From assembly GCA_027019845.1 (NCBI GenBank), contig JALUWE010000091.1, positions 1 to 17,121 of the forward strand: a stretch of 17,121 nucleotides of DNA, in the 5' to 3' direction. Both the position numbers and the translations under genes were made by a program. Every line of letters begins with the position of its first letter. Positions within the stretch are counted from its first letter, which is position 1. The DNA comes from Anaerolineales bacterium (GTDB lineage Bacteria > Chloroflexota > Anaerolineae > Anaerolineales > JABWBV01). The notes beneath the pieces are model-generated. The model saw only the letters and a program-made list of their open reading frames with translations. It made no database searches and was not told where the DNA came from. This document shows positions 1-5,940 of the stretch, piece after piece.

Positions 1-819
1 CCCCCACCGGAAGTTTTGTCATCTCTGCCGGGTTCCGGCCCGCTTCGCTCCGCGGTCAGAGATGTGAGGGTGATCGCAGTCTACAGCCCCAAAGGAGGGG
101 TTGGGTGTACCACGTTGGCCTCTAACCTGGCTGTCGCGCTGCAACGTGATGATAGTCAGGTGATTATTGTGGATGGAAGTTTACAGTTTGGCGGGGTGGA
201 TATTGCTTTCAATGAACGCGGAGAAAACAGCCTGGTCGATCTGGCCCCGCGCGTTGCCGAGTTGGACCCCGAGGTGGTCGAAGGGGTGGTGGTGACCCAT
301 CGGGCCTCGCGGGTGAAAATTCTGGCCGCACCCCAAAAACCCGAAGACGCGGAGCGCGTCATGCCGGATGAGTTCGCCAGCCTGCTGAAATATCTCGGCT
401 CAATGTATTCCTACGTGATCGTGGACACCGCCCCGGAACTGAACGACTACACCCTGGCCGCGTTAGATGTGAGCGATCTGGTCGTCTTGGTTACCGTACA
501 GGACGTGCCCTCCCTGGATCGGGTGCGACGTTTTTTGGATATGGCGGATAGCCTGGGAGTAGATGACGAGAAAATCTTGTTTGTGATGAACCGTTACACC
601 AACAGGATCAACATCACTCCCGAACGGATCAGTGAAAGTTTCAAAAAAGAGATCGCCGCTGTGATCCCCTATGATTATCAGGTGGTTCTCCCTTCTATCA
701 ATCGGGGAACACCCTTTTTGTTGAACTCAAAAGTAAGAAAGAGCCGCCCCATTGCCAGGGCTGTACAATCGCTGGCTGAGCGAATTCGTCAGAAACAAGT
801 GGAACTGACCGGGGGATAA
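1..819 (+). CDS. CpaE/TadZ-like MinD/ParA-family ATPase (5' end outside window)
   Basis: P-loop ATPase of the SIMIBI/ParA-MinD superfamily, closest in style to the CpaE/TadZ pilus-localisation proteins that position type IVc/Tad secretion machines. The frame is open to the left edge; the first in-window start is a TTG at 16, with no ribosome binding site, so the start is probably upstream. CpaE-type proteins often carry an N-terminal receiver-like domain, which would lie outside. Counting from the TTG, the deviant Walker A is SPKGGVGCTT (residues 24-33): the signature Lys26 is kept but the second, P-loop lysine is Cys31. Next come IIVDGSLQFGGVD (Walker A', typical CpaE wording) and VIVDTAPELND (Walker B). 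The C-terminus (PYDYQVVLPSINRGTPFLL) is also typical of CpaE-like ATPases. It converges on the glycosyltransferase at 847-2160 with a 27 nt gap. Family call is firm; the pilus role is inferred because no tad genes are visible. Confidence 0.85.
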   Translation, partial: PPPEVLSSLPGSGPLRSAVRDVRVIAVYSPKGGVGCTTLASNLAVALQRDDSQVIIVDGSLQFGGVDIAFNERGENSLVDLAPRVAELDPEVVEGVVVTHRASRVKILAAPQKPEDAERVMPDEFASLLKYLGSMYSYVIVDTAPELNDYTLAALDVSDLVVLVTVQDVPSLDRVRRFLDMADSLGVDDEKILFVMNRYTNRINITPERISESFKKEIAAVIPYDYQVVLPSINRGTPFLLNSKVRKSRPIARAVQSLAERIRQKQVELTGG

Positions 820-826
820 TAAAACA

Positions 827-860
827 TGAGCCTGGGAGGGGGTGTGCTACCGGAGGCTCA
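827..860. other. Inverted repeat between convergent genes
   Basis: TGAGCCT (827-833) and AGGCTCA (854-860) form a 7 bp perfect inverted repeat with a 20 nt GC-rich loop. It sits between the stop of the ATPase gene and the last codons of the convergent glycosyltransferase. It could act as a bidirectional terminator, but there is no clear T-tract on the plus side, so the call is weak. Confidence 0.3.
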
Positions 861-2160
861 AGATTTGCGCATAAAAATTCTTGGCCTTTTCCATTACCCG
901 CGCGTAATGCGCTTTTTCATTCACCAGCTCACGATTGATTTTTAGAGCCTGCGCACGAAGTTTTTCATCCTCTATGGCTCGCAAGATAGCTTCCGAGAGG
1001 GCGTGGGGGTCATCCGGGTCGAATAACAGCCCGTTTTTCCCGTGCGTGATCCACTCGCGGACAGATTCGATGTCCCCTGCGATGGGAAAGCAGCCGCAGG
1101 CCAGGGCTTCCAGCAGGGTGTTGGGGGTGCCGTCGTGGGTGCTGGGGGAGACGGCGATCTGAGAGCCGCGGAAGAGATCGGCCATTTCTTCACGACTGAC
1201 GGTGGGCAGCAGGGTGACGTTGTCGGCGATGTGAAGGCGGCGTACCCAATGGTGTGCCAGGGTTTCGCCAGCCATGGCCGGGCAGAGGAAGCGTGTGTTG
1301 GGATGCTTTTCCAGCACCCGGGGGATGGCCTGGAAGAACGTATGGTTGTTGACGTAGGTGCGGAAGCCGCGCGGGTTGATCACGGTGAAGGCAGGCGGGG
1401 TTTGGGTTACGTTTGGGGGAGGGTAGAAAATTTGGGGCTGCACCCCGCCCGCGCCGGGCAGGACGATGTGCGGTTTTTGAGGGTCGAAGCCCCATTGTTC
1501 GGCCAGAGCGAGGTCGCGGTGGCAGTCGGTGTGCAGGGCGTCGAGGTTTTGGAGGGTGAGGCGGGTGTAGAAGCCCATGGAGGGAGTGCTGGGGGCGTGG
1601 AGGGTGAAGTCGTTGCCCCAGACGGAGACGAGGAGAGGGGGTTGGGCTGTTTGGCTGCGCATAGCCGAGCCAGGAAGGTGTTTGGGTGAGCTGCGCATAG
1701 CCAGATTAGAGGAGAGGGAGGGGGCGGGAGAGACGGCAGGCGAGTGCGACTTCCCTTTTGCGCGGGCGGGGTTGGAGGGAGAAATGGGCAGCGCGCTGGC
1801 CGCCATCATCCCTTCGTACGGAATGCGCATGGCGTGTACCAGGTCGGGTTGGAGGCTGTCGATCAGCGTTCTCAAACGCCGGCCGGCGCGGGGCAGCGCG
1901 CCTGGTTCCAACAAATGGCGCAGCGCGGTGCGCAGCCGCAGGGGGACGAGGGCGCGCAGTATCCGGCTGCGTTGGGAGTGTTTTGCATCTCCCGCGGCCG
2001 CGGCCAGGGTGGTGGGGATGACGTGCAAGGAGGCCAGCGCCAGCCCGGGTTGGCAGGGGAAGGTGGATACGAGGTGAACTTCGTCCCCGCGTTCCACGAA
2101 GTAGCGAATCCAGTTGAGTGCGATGGGGGAGCGCCCGTCAGCCACGAAAAGCAATTTCAT
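847..2160 (-). CDS. GT4-family (GT-B fold) glycosyltransferase
   Basis: Probable retaining glycosyltransferase that adds a sugar from a nucleotide-sugar donor to a growing cell-surface glycan at the cytoplasmic face. The 437 aa protein starts with MKLLFVADGRSPIALNWIRY, a GT-B N-terminal strand plus acceptor-side loop. The donor domain has the GT4 motif DGTPNTLLEALACGCFPI at residues 343-360, a D(x7)E version of the usual E(x7)E signature, followed by GLLFDPDDP. Residues about 123-174 are an unusual Ser/Pro/Ala-rich stretch between the two Rossmann parts (just before LLVSVWGND), longer than I expect for the family. The start overlaps the preceding gene's end by 23 bp, implying co-transcription and coupled translation. 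It is the last gene of the minus-strand cluster. Sugar and acceptor cannot be predicted. Confidence 0.88.
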   Translation of the reverse strand: MKLLFVADGRSPIALNWIRYFVERGDEVHLVSTFPCQPGLALASLHVIPTTLAAAAGDAKHSQRSRILRALVPLRLRTALRHLLEPGALPRAGRRLRTLIDSLQPDLVHAMRIPYEGMMAASALPISPSNPARAKGKSHSPAVSPAPSLSSNLAMRSSPKHLPGSAMRSQTAQPPLLVSVWGNDFTLHAPSTPSMGFYTRLTLQNLDALHTDCHRDLALAEQWGFDPQKPHIVLPGAGGVQPQIFYPPPNVTQTPPAFTVINPRGFRTYVNNHTFFQAIPRVLEKHPNTRFLCPAMAGETLAHHWVRRLHIADNVTLLPTVSREEMADLFRGSQIAVSPSTHDGTPNTLLEALACGCFPIAGDIESVREWITHGKNGLLFDPDDPHALSEAILRAIEDEKLRAQALKINRELVNEKAHYARVMEKAKNFYAQILSLR

Positions 2161-3253
2161 TGGATGCCTTGAGGAAAGCAGCCGCCATGTTCTCGATGTT
2201 GATCTCCGAGGCGATGCGGTAGGAGGCCTCGCCCATGCGGCGCAGGCGGTTGGGGTGGGCGAGGGCGTTTTGCAGGGTGCGGGTCAGGGCTGGCAGGTCG
2301 TCGGGGGGGATTTGCCAGCCGTTTTCGCCGCGCACCAGGTCGTCTTGTGTGCCGTCGCCTTGCGCTACGATCACGGGCAGGGCGTGGGACATGGCTTGCT
2401 GGACTGCCAGCCCGCCGGTGCCGGGCAGCACGAACAGGTCTGCGGTCTGGAAGTAGGGGGTGAGTTCTGCGCCGTGTTTGGGGCCTGGGAATTCGGCCTG
2501 GGGGTAGGTTTGTTGCGCCAGGGTTTGCAGGCTGCCGCGCGCCGGGCCGTCGCCGACGATGATCAGCCGCGGGCGGAGGGCCGCGGGCAGTGCGGCGCAG
2601 GCTTTGAGCAGGTGGTCTACTTTTTTGCGCGGCTGCAAACGTCCGACGAACAGCACGGTGAGGGGGTGGCGGGGCGTGGGGTCACGCGCGGGGGGTGGGG
2701 CTGCCGGCCGCGGGGTGACCGCGTTGGGTGCGGTGTACACGCGTTCGGGGGGGAGCACTCCGAGGGCGCGGTATTCCTCCGCGCCGCGGCGGCTGTACGC
2801 GATCAGCCCGTCCAGGCTGGAGAGCAGACGCAGCCGGGCGCGGGCGCGCACGCCAGCCAGCGGGCCGCTCAGCCGCGGCGCGCCCAACCCCCAGCCGATC
2901 ACCGGGCGGCCGCGGGCGTGCATCCAGGCGATGGCCTTGCGGGTGCTGGGGTAGCGCGGGTTGGCTTCTACGATCAGCGCGTCGGGATCGGTTTTTTCCA
3001 GCCAGTGCAGCAGGCCGGGCTGCCAGCACAGGTAGAGCGGGTGGCGCGGGTGCAAGAAGTGACGGTTGCGAGCCGGGGTCAGCCGCGCGTGCCGCAATTT
3101 GCTCGCGGGGGGGATATTTTCGATGGGCAGCGGCTGCCCGGCGAACAGGTGCAGCCCGCCGCGGCAGGCGGACGCCAGCAGCTCGATGAACGGGACGCGG
3201 TAGGCGGGGAGGACGCGCTGTTGTAAGGCCAGTTTGCCGGGGTAGGCGTTCAT
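2138..3253 (-). CDS. GT4-family glycosyltransferase
   Basis: Second GT-B glycosyltransferase, 371 aa. The N-terminal phrase QQRVLPAYRVPFIELLA (residues 11-27) is the usual acceptor-domain opening of GT4 enzymes. The donor domain begins near residue 198 with LTVLFVGRLQPRKKVDHLLKA, then IIVGDGPARG and VLPGTGGLAVQQAMSHALPVI. The latter occupies the position of the E(x7)E motif, but the first glutamate is replaced (Gly/Thr around 279) and the second is Gln (Q285/Q286), so catalytic assignment of those residues is uncertain. The start codon lies in an ATGA overlap with the methyltransferase stop, and the 3' end overlaps the next glycosyltransferase by 23 bp: a tight operon. The gene is clearly more GC-rich than the two-component region to its right. 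Role: surface polysaccharide or glycolipid assembly (inferred). Confidence 0.88.
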   Translation of the reverse strand: MNAYPGKLALQQRVLPAYRVPFIELLASACRGGLHLFAGQPLPIENIPPASKLRHARLTPARNRHFLHPRHPLYLCWQPGLLHWLEKTDPDALIVEANPRYPSTRKAIAWMHARGRPVIGWGLGAPRLSGPLAGVRARARLRLLSSLDGLIAYSRRGAEEYRALGVLPPERVYTAPNAVTPRPAAPPPARDPTPRHPLTVLFVGRLQPRKKVDHLLKACAALPAALRPRLIIVGDGPARGSLQTLAQQTYPQAEFPGPKHGAELTPYFQTADLFVLPGTGGLAVQQAMSHALPVIVAQGDGTQDDLVRGENGWQIPPDDLPALTRTLQNALAHPNRLRRMGEASYRIASEINIENMAAAFLKASNEIAFRG

Positions 3254-4164
3254 GCCGGTTTTGCCAGAAGGTAGGCCTTCCAGCCCAGGTTTTCCAGATC
3301 GCGGATGGGCGGGTAGCCGGATTTCAGGTGGTGTAGGTGGTAGCCGCTGCCGGTCAGGAGTTGCCAGGCGGTTGCCGCGGCCTGTTGGCCGTGCAATTCC
3401 AGGAAGAGCAGGGGCCGGGCTTCGGCCAGCACGCGGCGCATCCCCGGCAGGGCCAGCACTTCGCCGCCTTCGATGTCCATTTTGACCACGTCGGGCGCGG
3501 GGTTGCCCAGCTCGAAGACGAAATGATCGAGCGAAATGCCGGGCACGGTGATGTGGCCGGTGTATTCCTCCTTGCGTCCCGCGGACCCGGCAGCCTTGCC
3601 CATGCCGGTTGAGCGATGAAGGTGAAAACGAACCTGTCCCGCGGCGTCCACCACCGCGGCATGAATCGCGCAGATGGGTGTTGGATGTTGGTTACTGGTT
3701 ACTGGATACTGGTTACTGAATACTGAATACTGAATACTGGATACTGGATACTGGAGTGCCAGGTTCTTCTGCAAACGCTCGAAGTTGGCGGGCAGAGCCT
3801 CGAACGCGAACACCTGCCCGGTTTTGCCCACTGCGCGCGCCAGCATCAGGCTGAGGTAGCCGATGTTTGCGCCCACGTCGTAGGCTGTCATGCCGGGCGT
3901 GACCCAGTCCTGGATCGCGGTTTGCAGATCGGTCTCGTAGGTGCCCAGCCAGTAAGCTTTTTCGGTCTGCAAATCGAGCAGCATCCGCGCGCCCTGTAAC
4001 GCGCCGGCCGTGATGGTGACTTCGGTCGGGCCGGTGGGCGCGCTGCGGTTGAGCAGGCCGCGAAGCAGCCGGGTGAATGGGCCAAGCCGGTACAGCCCGC
4101 GGCGTGCCGGTGCGGGTAAGGCGCGGGCAACGCTCGCGGCCAGGGTCAGCAATGGGTTGGACAT
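3250..4164 (-). CDS. FkbM-family SAM-dependent methyltransferase with repeat insertion
   Basis: Class I methyltransferase of the FkbM family, which O-methylates sugars or other secondary metabolites using S-adenosylmethionine. In the 304 aa protein, motif I is YDVGANIGYLSL (residues 95-106), followed by VFAFEALPANFERL (118-131) and the diagnostic VKMDIEGGE (227-235). Between NLAL (134-137) and IHAAVVDAAG, where family members usually have about ten residues, lies an extra stretch of heptapeptide units (QYPVSSI, QYSVFSN, QYPVTSN; residues 138-158) encoded by a heptanucleotide array at 3691-3753. The array keeps the frame open. Its start is 13 nt after the thioesterase stop, and its stop shares ATGA with the next glycosyltransferase start. 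This context suggests methylation of a glycan made by the two downstream transferases. Family call is firm; the substrate is unknown. Confidence 0.9.
   Translation of the reverse strand: MSNPLLTLAASVARALPAPARRGLYRLGPFTRLLRGLLNRSAPTGPTEVTITAGALQGARMLLDLQTEKAYWLGTYETDLQTAIQDWVTPGMTAYDVGANIGYLSLMLARAVGKTGQVFAFEALPANFERLQKNLALQYPVSSIQYSVFSNQYPVTSNQHPTPICAIHAAVVDAAGQVRFHLHRSTGMGKAAGSAGRKEEYTGHITVPGISLDHFVFELGNPAPDVVKMDIEGGEVLALPGMRRVLAEARPLLFLELHGQQAAATAWQLLTGSGYHLHHLKSGYPPIRDLENLGWKAYLLAKPA
3691..3753. repeat. Heptanucleotide tandem array (9 x RWTACTG) inside fkbM-type gene
   Basis: Nine contiguous 7 bp units read on the plus strand: GTTACTG (3691, 3698, 3712), GATACTG (3705, 3740, 3747) and AATACTG (3719, 3726, 3733). 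A degenerate unit, GATGTTG, precedes at 3684. Period 7 gives a 21 bp/7 aa super-period in the coding (minus) strand. It resembles the short tandemly repeated repetitive heptamers known from cyanobacterial genomes. Confidence 0.95.
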
Positions 4165-4177
4165 CTACGATTTTCGA

Positions 4178-4645
4178 TCATTCATACACCCGCCATCCCA
4201 ATTCCTCCACCACATCCCCGGTGACTCTGAAGTCGTCGGGTAGATCGACCAGGGTGAGGGTGGCTTCGACCGCGAGGGAGCCGTCTGGCAGGCGGATTTC
4301 GCCTTTGGCGACCAGTAGGCGGCCGCGGTCCCTGATCGGGGTGCCGGTGATTTTGAGGGGGGTGTTGAGCGGCACGGGCTGGCGGTATTTGATTTCCATT
4401 TTGGCGGTCATAAAGAAGCGCATGTGGTCGCCGATCATGGCGGTGCGCCCGACTACTTCGTCCATGATGGCCGCCACGATGCCGCCGTGCGCGATGCCGG
4501 GGTAGCCCTGGTATCGTTCTGGGATGCTGTACTCGCAGTACACCTGGTCGCGGCCATTGTCGTAGAAGGTGAGTTTCAGGCCGAAGGGATTTTTCAGCCC
4601 GCACACGAAGCAGTGATGAGAGTTGGGTTGTTTGAAGGTTTGCAT
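4178..4645 (-). CDS. PaaI-like hotdog-fold acyl-CoA thioesterase
   Basis: Small single-domain hotdog protein of the PaaI/YbaW type, expected to hydrolyse acyl-CoA thioesters in the cytoplasm. With the start chosen at 4645 the protein is 155 aa. It opens with NSHHCFVCGLKNPFGLKL (residues 8-25), a two-cysteine opening that I recall from a subgroup of uncharacterised thioesterases. The hotdog helix follows as IAHGGIVAAIMDEVVG (51-66), with His53, Gly54-55 and Asp62/Glu63 in catalytic positions. An in-frame ATG at 4681 would add 12 residues (MPNHTSCSMIWV) unlike the family. The 4645 start is preferred because a good -35/-10 pair ends just before it, predicting a leaderless mRNA. It is the first gene of the minus-strand cluster, 13 nt before the methyltransferase; a role in glycan or lipid acylation turnover is only suggested. 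Confidence 0.85.
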   Translation of the reverse strand: MQTFKQPNSHHCFVCGLKNPFGLKLTFYDNGRDQVYCEYSIPERYQGYPGIAHGGIVAAIMDEVVGRTAMIGDHMRFFMTAKMEIKYRQPVPLNTPLKITGTPIRDRGRLLVAKGEIRLPDGSLAVEATLTLVDLPDDFRVTGDVVEELGWRVYE

Positions 4646-4652
4646 GACCCAA

Positions 4653-4681
4653 ATCATACTGCAAGATGTATGATTGGGCAA
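4653..4681 (-). promoter_or_regulatory. Sigma-70-like promoter giving a probable leaderless transcript
   Basis: On the minus strand, TTGCCC (4681-4676) and TATGAT (4658-4653) are separated by 17 bp. After the -10 there are only seven nucleotides before the ATG at 4645, so the expected transcription start falls on or next to the start codon. There is no Shine-Dalgarno sequence. It drives the thioesterase and probably the whole glycan cluster. Confidence 0.6.
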
Positions 4682-4711
4682 TCGGGAGGCGCGCTTTCGG
4701 GTACGCGCTGC

Positions 4712-4868
4712 TCAATGACAGCACTTACGCAGTTGAGACCTCACAGGTCTACTACCGCACCATGCAGGAAGATTTTACCCAAAATCGATTGCATCCGGGC
4801 ATCTCCATGCGCTTTGAGACCTGTGAGGTCCGGGTGCGACTTTTCAAGTGCCTAAGTCCTATCAATGA
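4712..4868 (+). repeat. MITE-like palindromic repeat, copy 1
   Basis: 157 bp element almost identical to the reverse complement of 10670-10826. It is bounded by TCAATGA direct repeats (4712-4718, 4862-4868). Inside are imperfect terminal inverted repeats, CAGCACTTACGCAGTTGA versus TAGGACTTAGGCACTTGA (14 of 18), and a perfect subterminal pair, GACCTCACAGGTCT (4737-4750) with AGACCTGTGAGGTC (4817-4830). There is no transposase gene. It fills most of the gap between the thioesterase promoter and the terminator to its right. Confidence 0.85.
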
Positions 4869-4923
4869 TCTGGATAAGAGTTGCCTGGTTGTCGTTCACC
4901 TCCTTGCGATTGTGCAAACGGCG

Positions 4924-4958
4924 GACGAAAAACGAGACGGGTTTTTCGTCCCGTCTCG
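4924..4958 (-). terminator. Rho-independent terminator of the DevR-like regulator gene
   Basis: Read on the minus strand, CGAGACGGG-ACGAAAAA-CCCGTCTCG is a 9 bp GC-rich stem-loop followed directly by TTTTT (4932-4928). It lies about 100 nt after the stop of the regulator gene at 5058. An alternative, overlapping 10 bp stem, GACGAAAAAC (4924-4933) with GTTTTTCGTC (4941-4950), cannot form at the same time. The rest of the 4869-5057 gap shows no gene. Confidence 0.85.
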
Positions 4959-5057
4959 CCGGTGCCCATGTCTGGAGTTTGTAATTTGCAATTTGCTTGC
5001 TCAGGGTTGCCTGATGGTCTGAACCATGAGCGTCACCCCTCCAAGGCTGGTGGGGTT

Positions 5058-5717
5058 TCAATCGGTTGGTAGGTGGTCCTCGATGTTATGTTTGACCGCG
5101 TACGCGGCAGCTTCGGCACGGGTGGACAAATGCAATTTGCTCAACAAGGAGCTGACGTAGTTGCGAACAGTTTTTTCGCTCAAAAATATTTGTTTCGCAA
5201 TTTCTTTATTCGTCTTCCCCTGGGCGATCAAAGCCAGAACGTTAAGTTCCCGATCGGTGAGATTGGCAAACGCTTCGTCCTCTGCTTTTCGTGAGGCTTC
5301 TCGCACCCGGTCGAAGACTTTTTTGGTGATGGCTGGGTCTAGCAAAGATTCCCCTTTTCCAATGGTTTCCAGAGCGCGTATCAATTCGTTGCTTCCGATT
5401 TGCTTGAGTACATAGCCGGAAGCTCCGGCTGTGATGGCGTCGAACAATAACTCATCCTCTGCAAAAGAGGTGAGCATGACGACTTTGGTATTGGGCAGTT
5501 TGGCAATGATTTCTTTGGTGGCTTCAATGCCGCTTTTCCCTGGCAAGCGGATATCCATCACGACCACGTCGGGTTGGTATCTTTCTGCTTGCTGAATGGC
5601 TTCGTTGGCCGTTCCTGCCTCTGCAACCACCTGAAACTGGTCGTGCCGGGAGAGCAAAGATTTGATTCCCAGGCGTACCACCTCATGATCGTCCACGAGT
5701 AAGATTCGTAAAGGCAT
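5058..5717 (-). CDS. DevR/DosR-like NarL-family response regulator
   Basis: DNA-binding response regulator, 219 aa: receiver domain 1-120 and LuxR/NarL helix-turn-helix about 150-213. Receiver residues are all present: Asp9-Asp10, phospho-acceptor Asp55 (VVVMDIRLPG), Thr83 and Lys105. From memory, the whole protein reads like mycobacterial DevR/DosR, including LVDDHEVVRLGI, ITAGASGYVLK, ESLLDPAI and the recognition helix EKTVRNYVSSLLSKL. The residues matching DevR Lys179, Lys182 and Asn183 are Lys182, Arg185 and Asn186. Start supported by GGAGG nine nt upstream of the ATG at 5717. It is transcribed away from the GAF kinase at 5941 with one repeat copy in between, and ends at the terminator at 4924-4958. 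The natural partner is the divergent kinase; cross-talk with the second kinase is possible. Confidence 0.92.
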   Translation of the reverse strand: MPLRILLVDDHEVVRLGIKSLLSRHDQFQVVAEAGTANEAIQQAERYQPDVVVMDIRLPGKSGIEATKEIIAKLPNTKVVMLTSFAEDELLFDAITAGASGYVLKQIGSNELIRALETIGKGESLLDPAITKKVFDRVREASRKAEDEAFANLTDRELNVLALIAQGKTNKEIAKQIFLSEKTVRNYVSSLLSKLHLSTRAEAAAYAVKHNIEDHLPTD

Positions 5718-5791
5718 TATAATTGACCTCCATTCTGTGCAAAGCTATAATCGGTGTGCATCGGCGCCAGGATTTGGTGGTTACTCCGTTA

Positions 5792-5800
5792 AGTATAGCA
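5792..5800 (-). promoter_or_regulatory. Candidate extended -10 promoter for the DevR-like gene
   Basis: On the minus strand the sequence TGCTATACT (5800-5792) is an extended -10 element (TGn plus TATACT). It predicts a start near 5785 and a leader of about 68 nt containing the GGAGG ribosome binding site. The -35 region would fall in repeat copy 2 and is not recognisable. A second AT-rich hexamer (TATAGC, near 5749-5744) is an alternative. Confidence 0.4.
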
Positions 5801-5811
5801 TAGCTTTTCTG

Positions 5812-5939
5812 GGACCTCACAGGTCCGCTACCACACGATGCAAGAAGATTTGACCCAAAATAGAATTGCAGTCGGGCATCTCCATGCGCTTTGAGCCTGT
5901 GAGGTCCGGGTGTGACTTTTCAAGTGCGTAGGTCCTATC
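5812..5939 (+). repeat. MITE-like palindromic repeat, copy 2 (left-truncated)
   Basis: About 128 bp matching copy 1 from its GACCTCACAGGTC subterminal repeat to the right end CCTATC, with scattered substitutions, one inserted base near 5868 and one lost base in the right subterminal repeat (GAGCCTGTGAGGTC). The left terminal inverted repeat and the TCAATGA flank are missing. Its right end stops 1-2 bp before the kinase start codon, so it occupies the divergent control region. Confidence 0.8.
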
Positions 5940-5940
5940 T

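Noticed and set aside
1042..2077. Long plus-strand frames opposite the glycosyltransferases (also 2114-3226)
   Set aside because: Shadows of GC-rich genes on the minus strand; composition is low-complexity Gly/Ala/Arg and no motif is recognisable.
3684..3753. CRISPR-like short repeats
   Set aside because: Units are 7 bp without spacers and lie inside a coding region; this is a microsatellite-type array.
4666..5022. Open frame through repeat copy 1 whose peptide (DSTYAVETSQVYY...) also appears in copy 3
   Set aside because: The similarity follows from the DNA repeat. In copy 2 the frame is broken by a one-base insertion, and there is no ribosome binding site or known domain.
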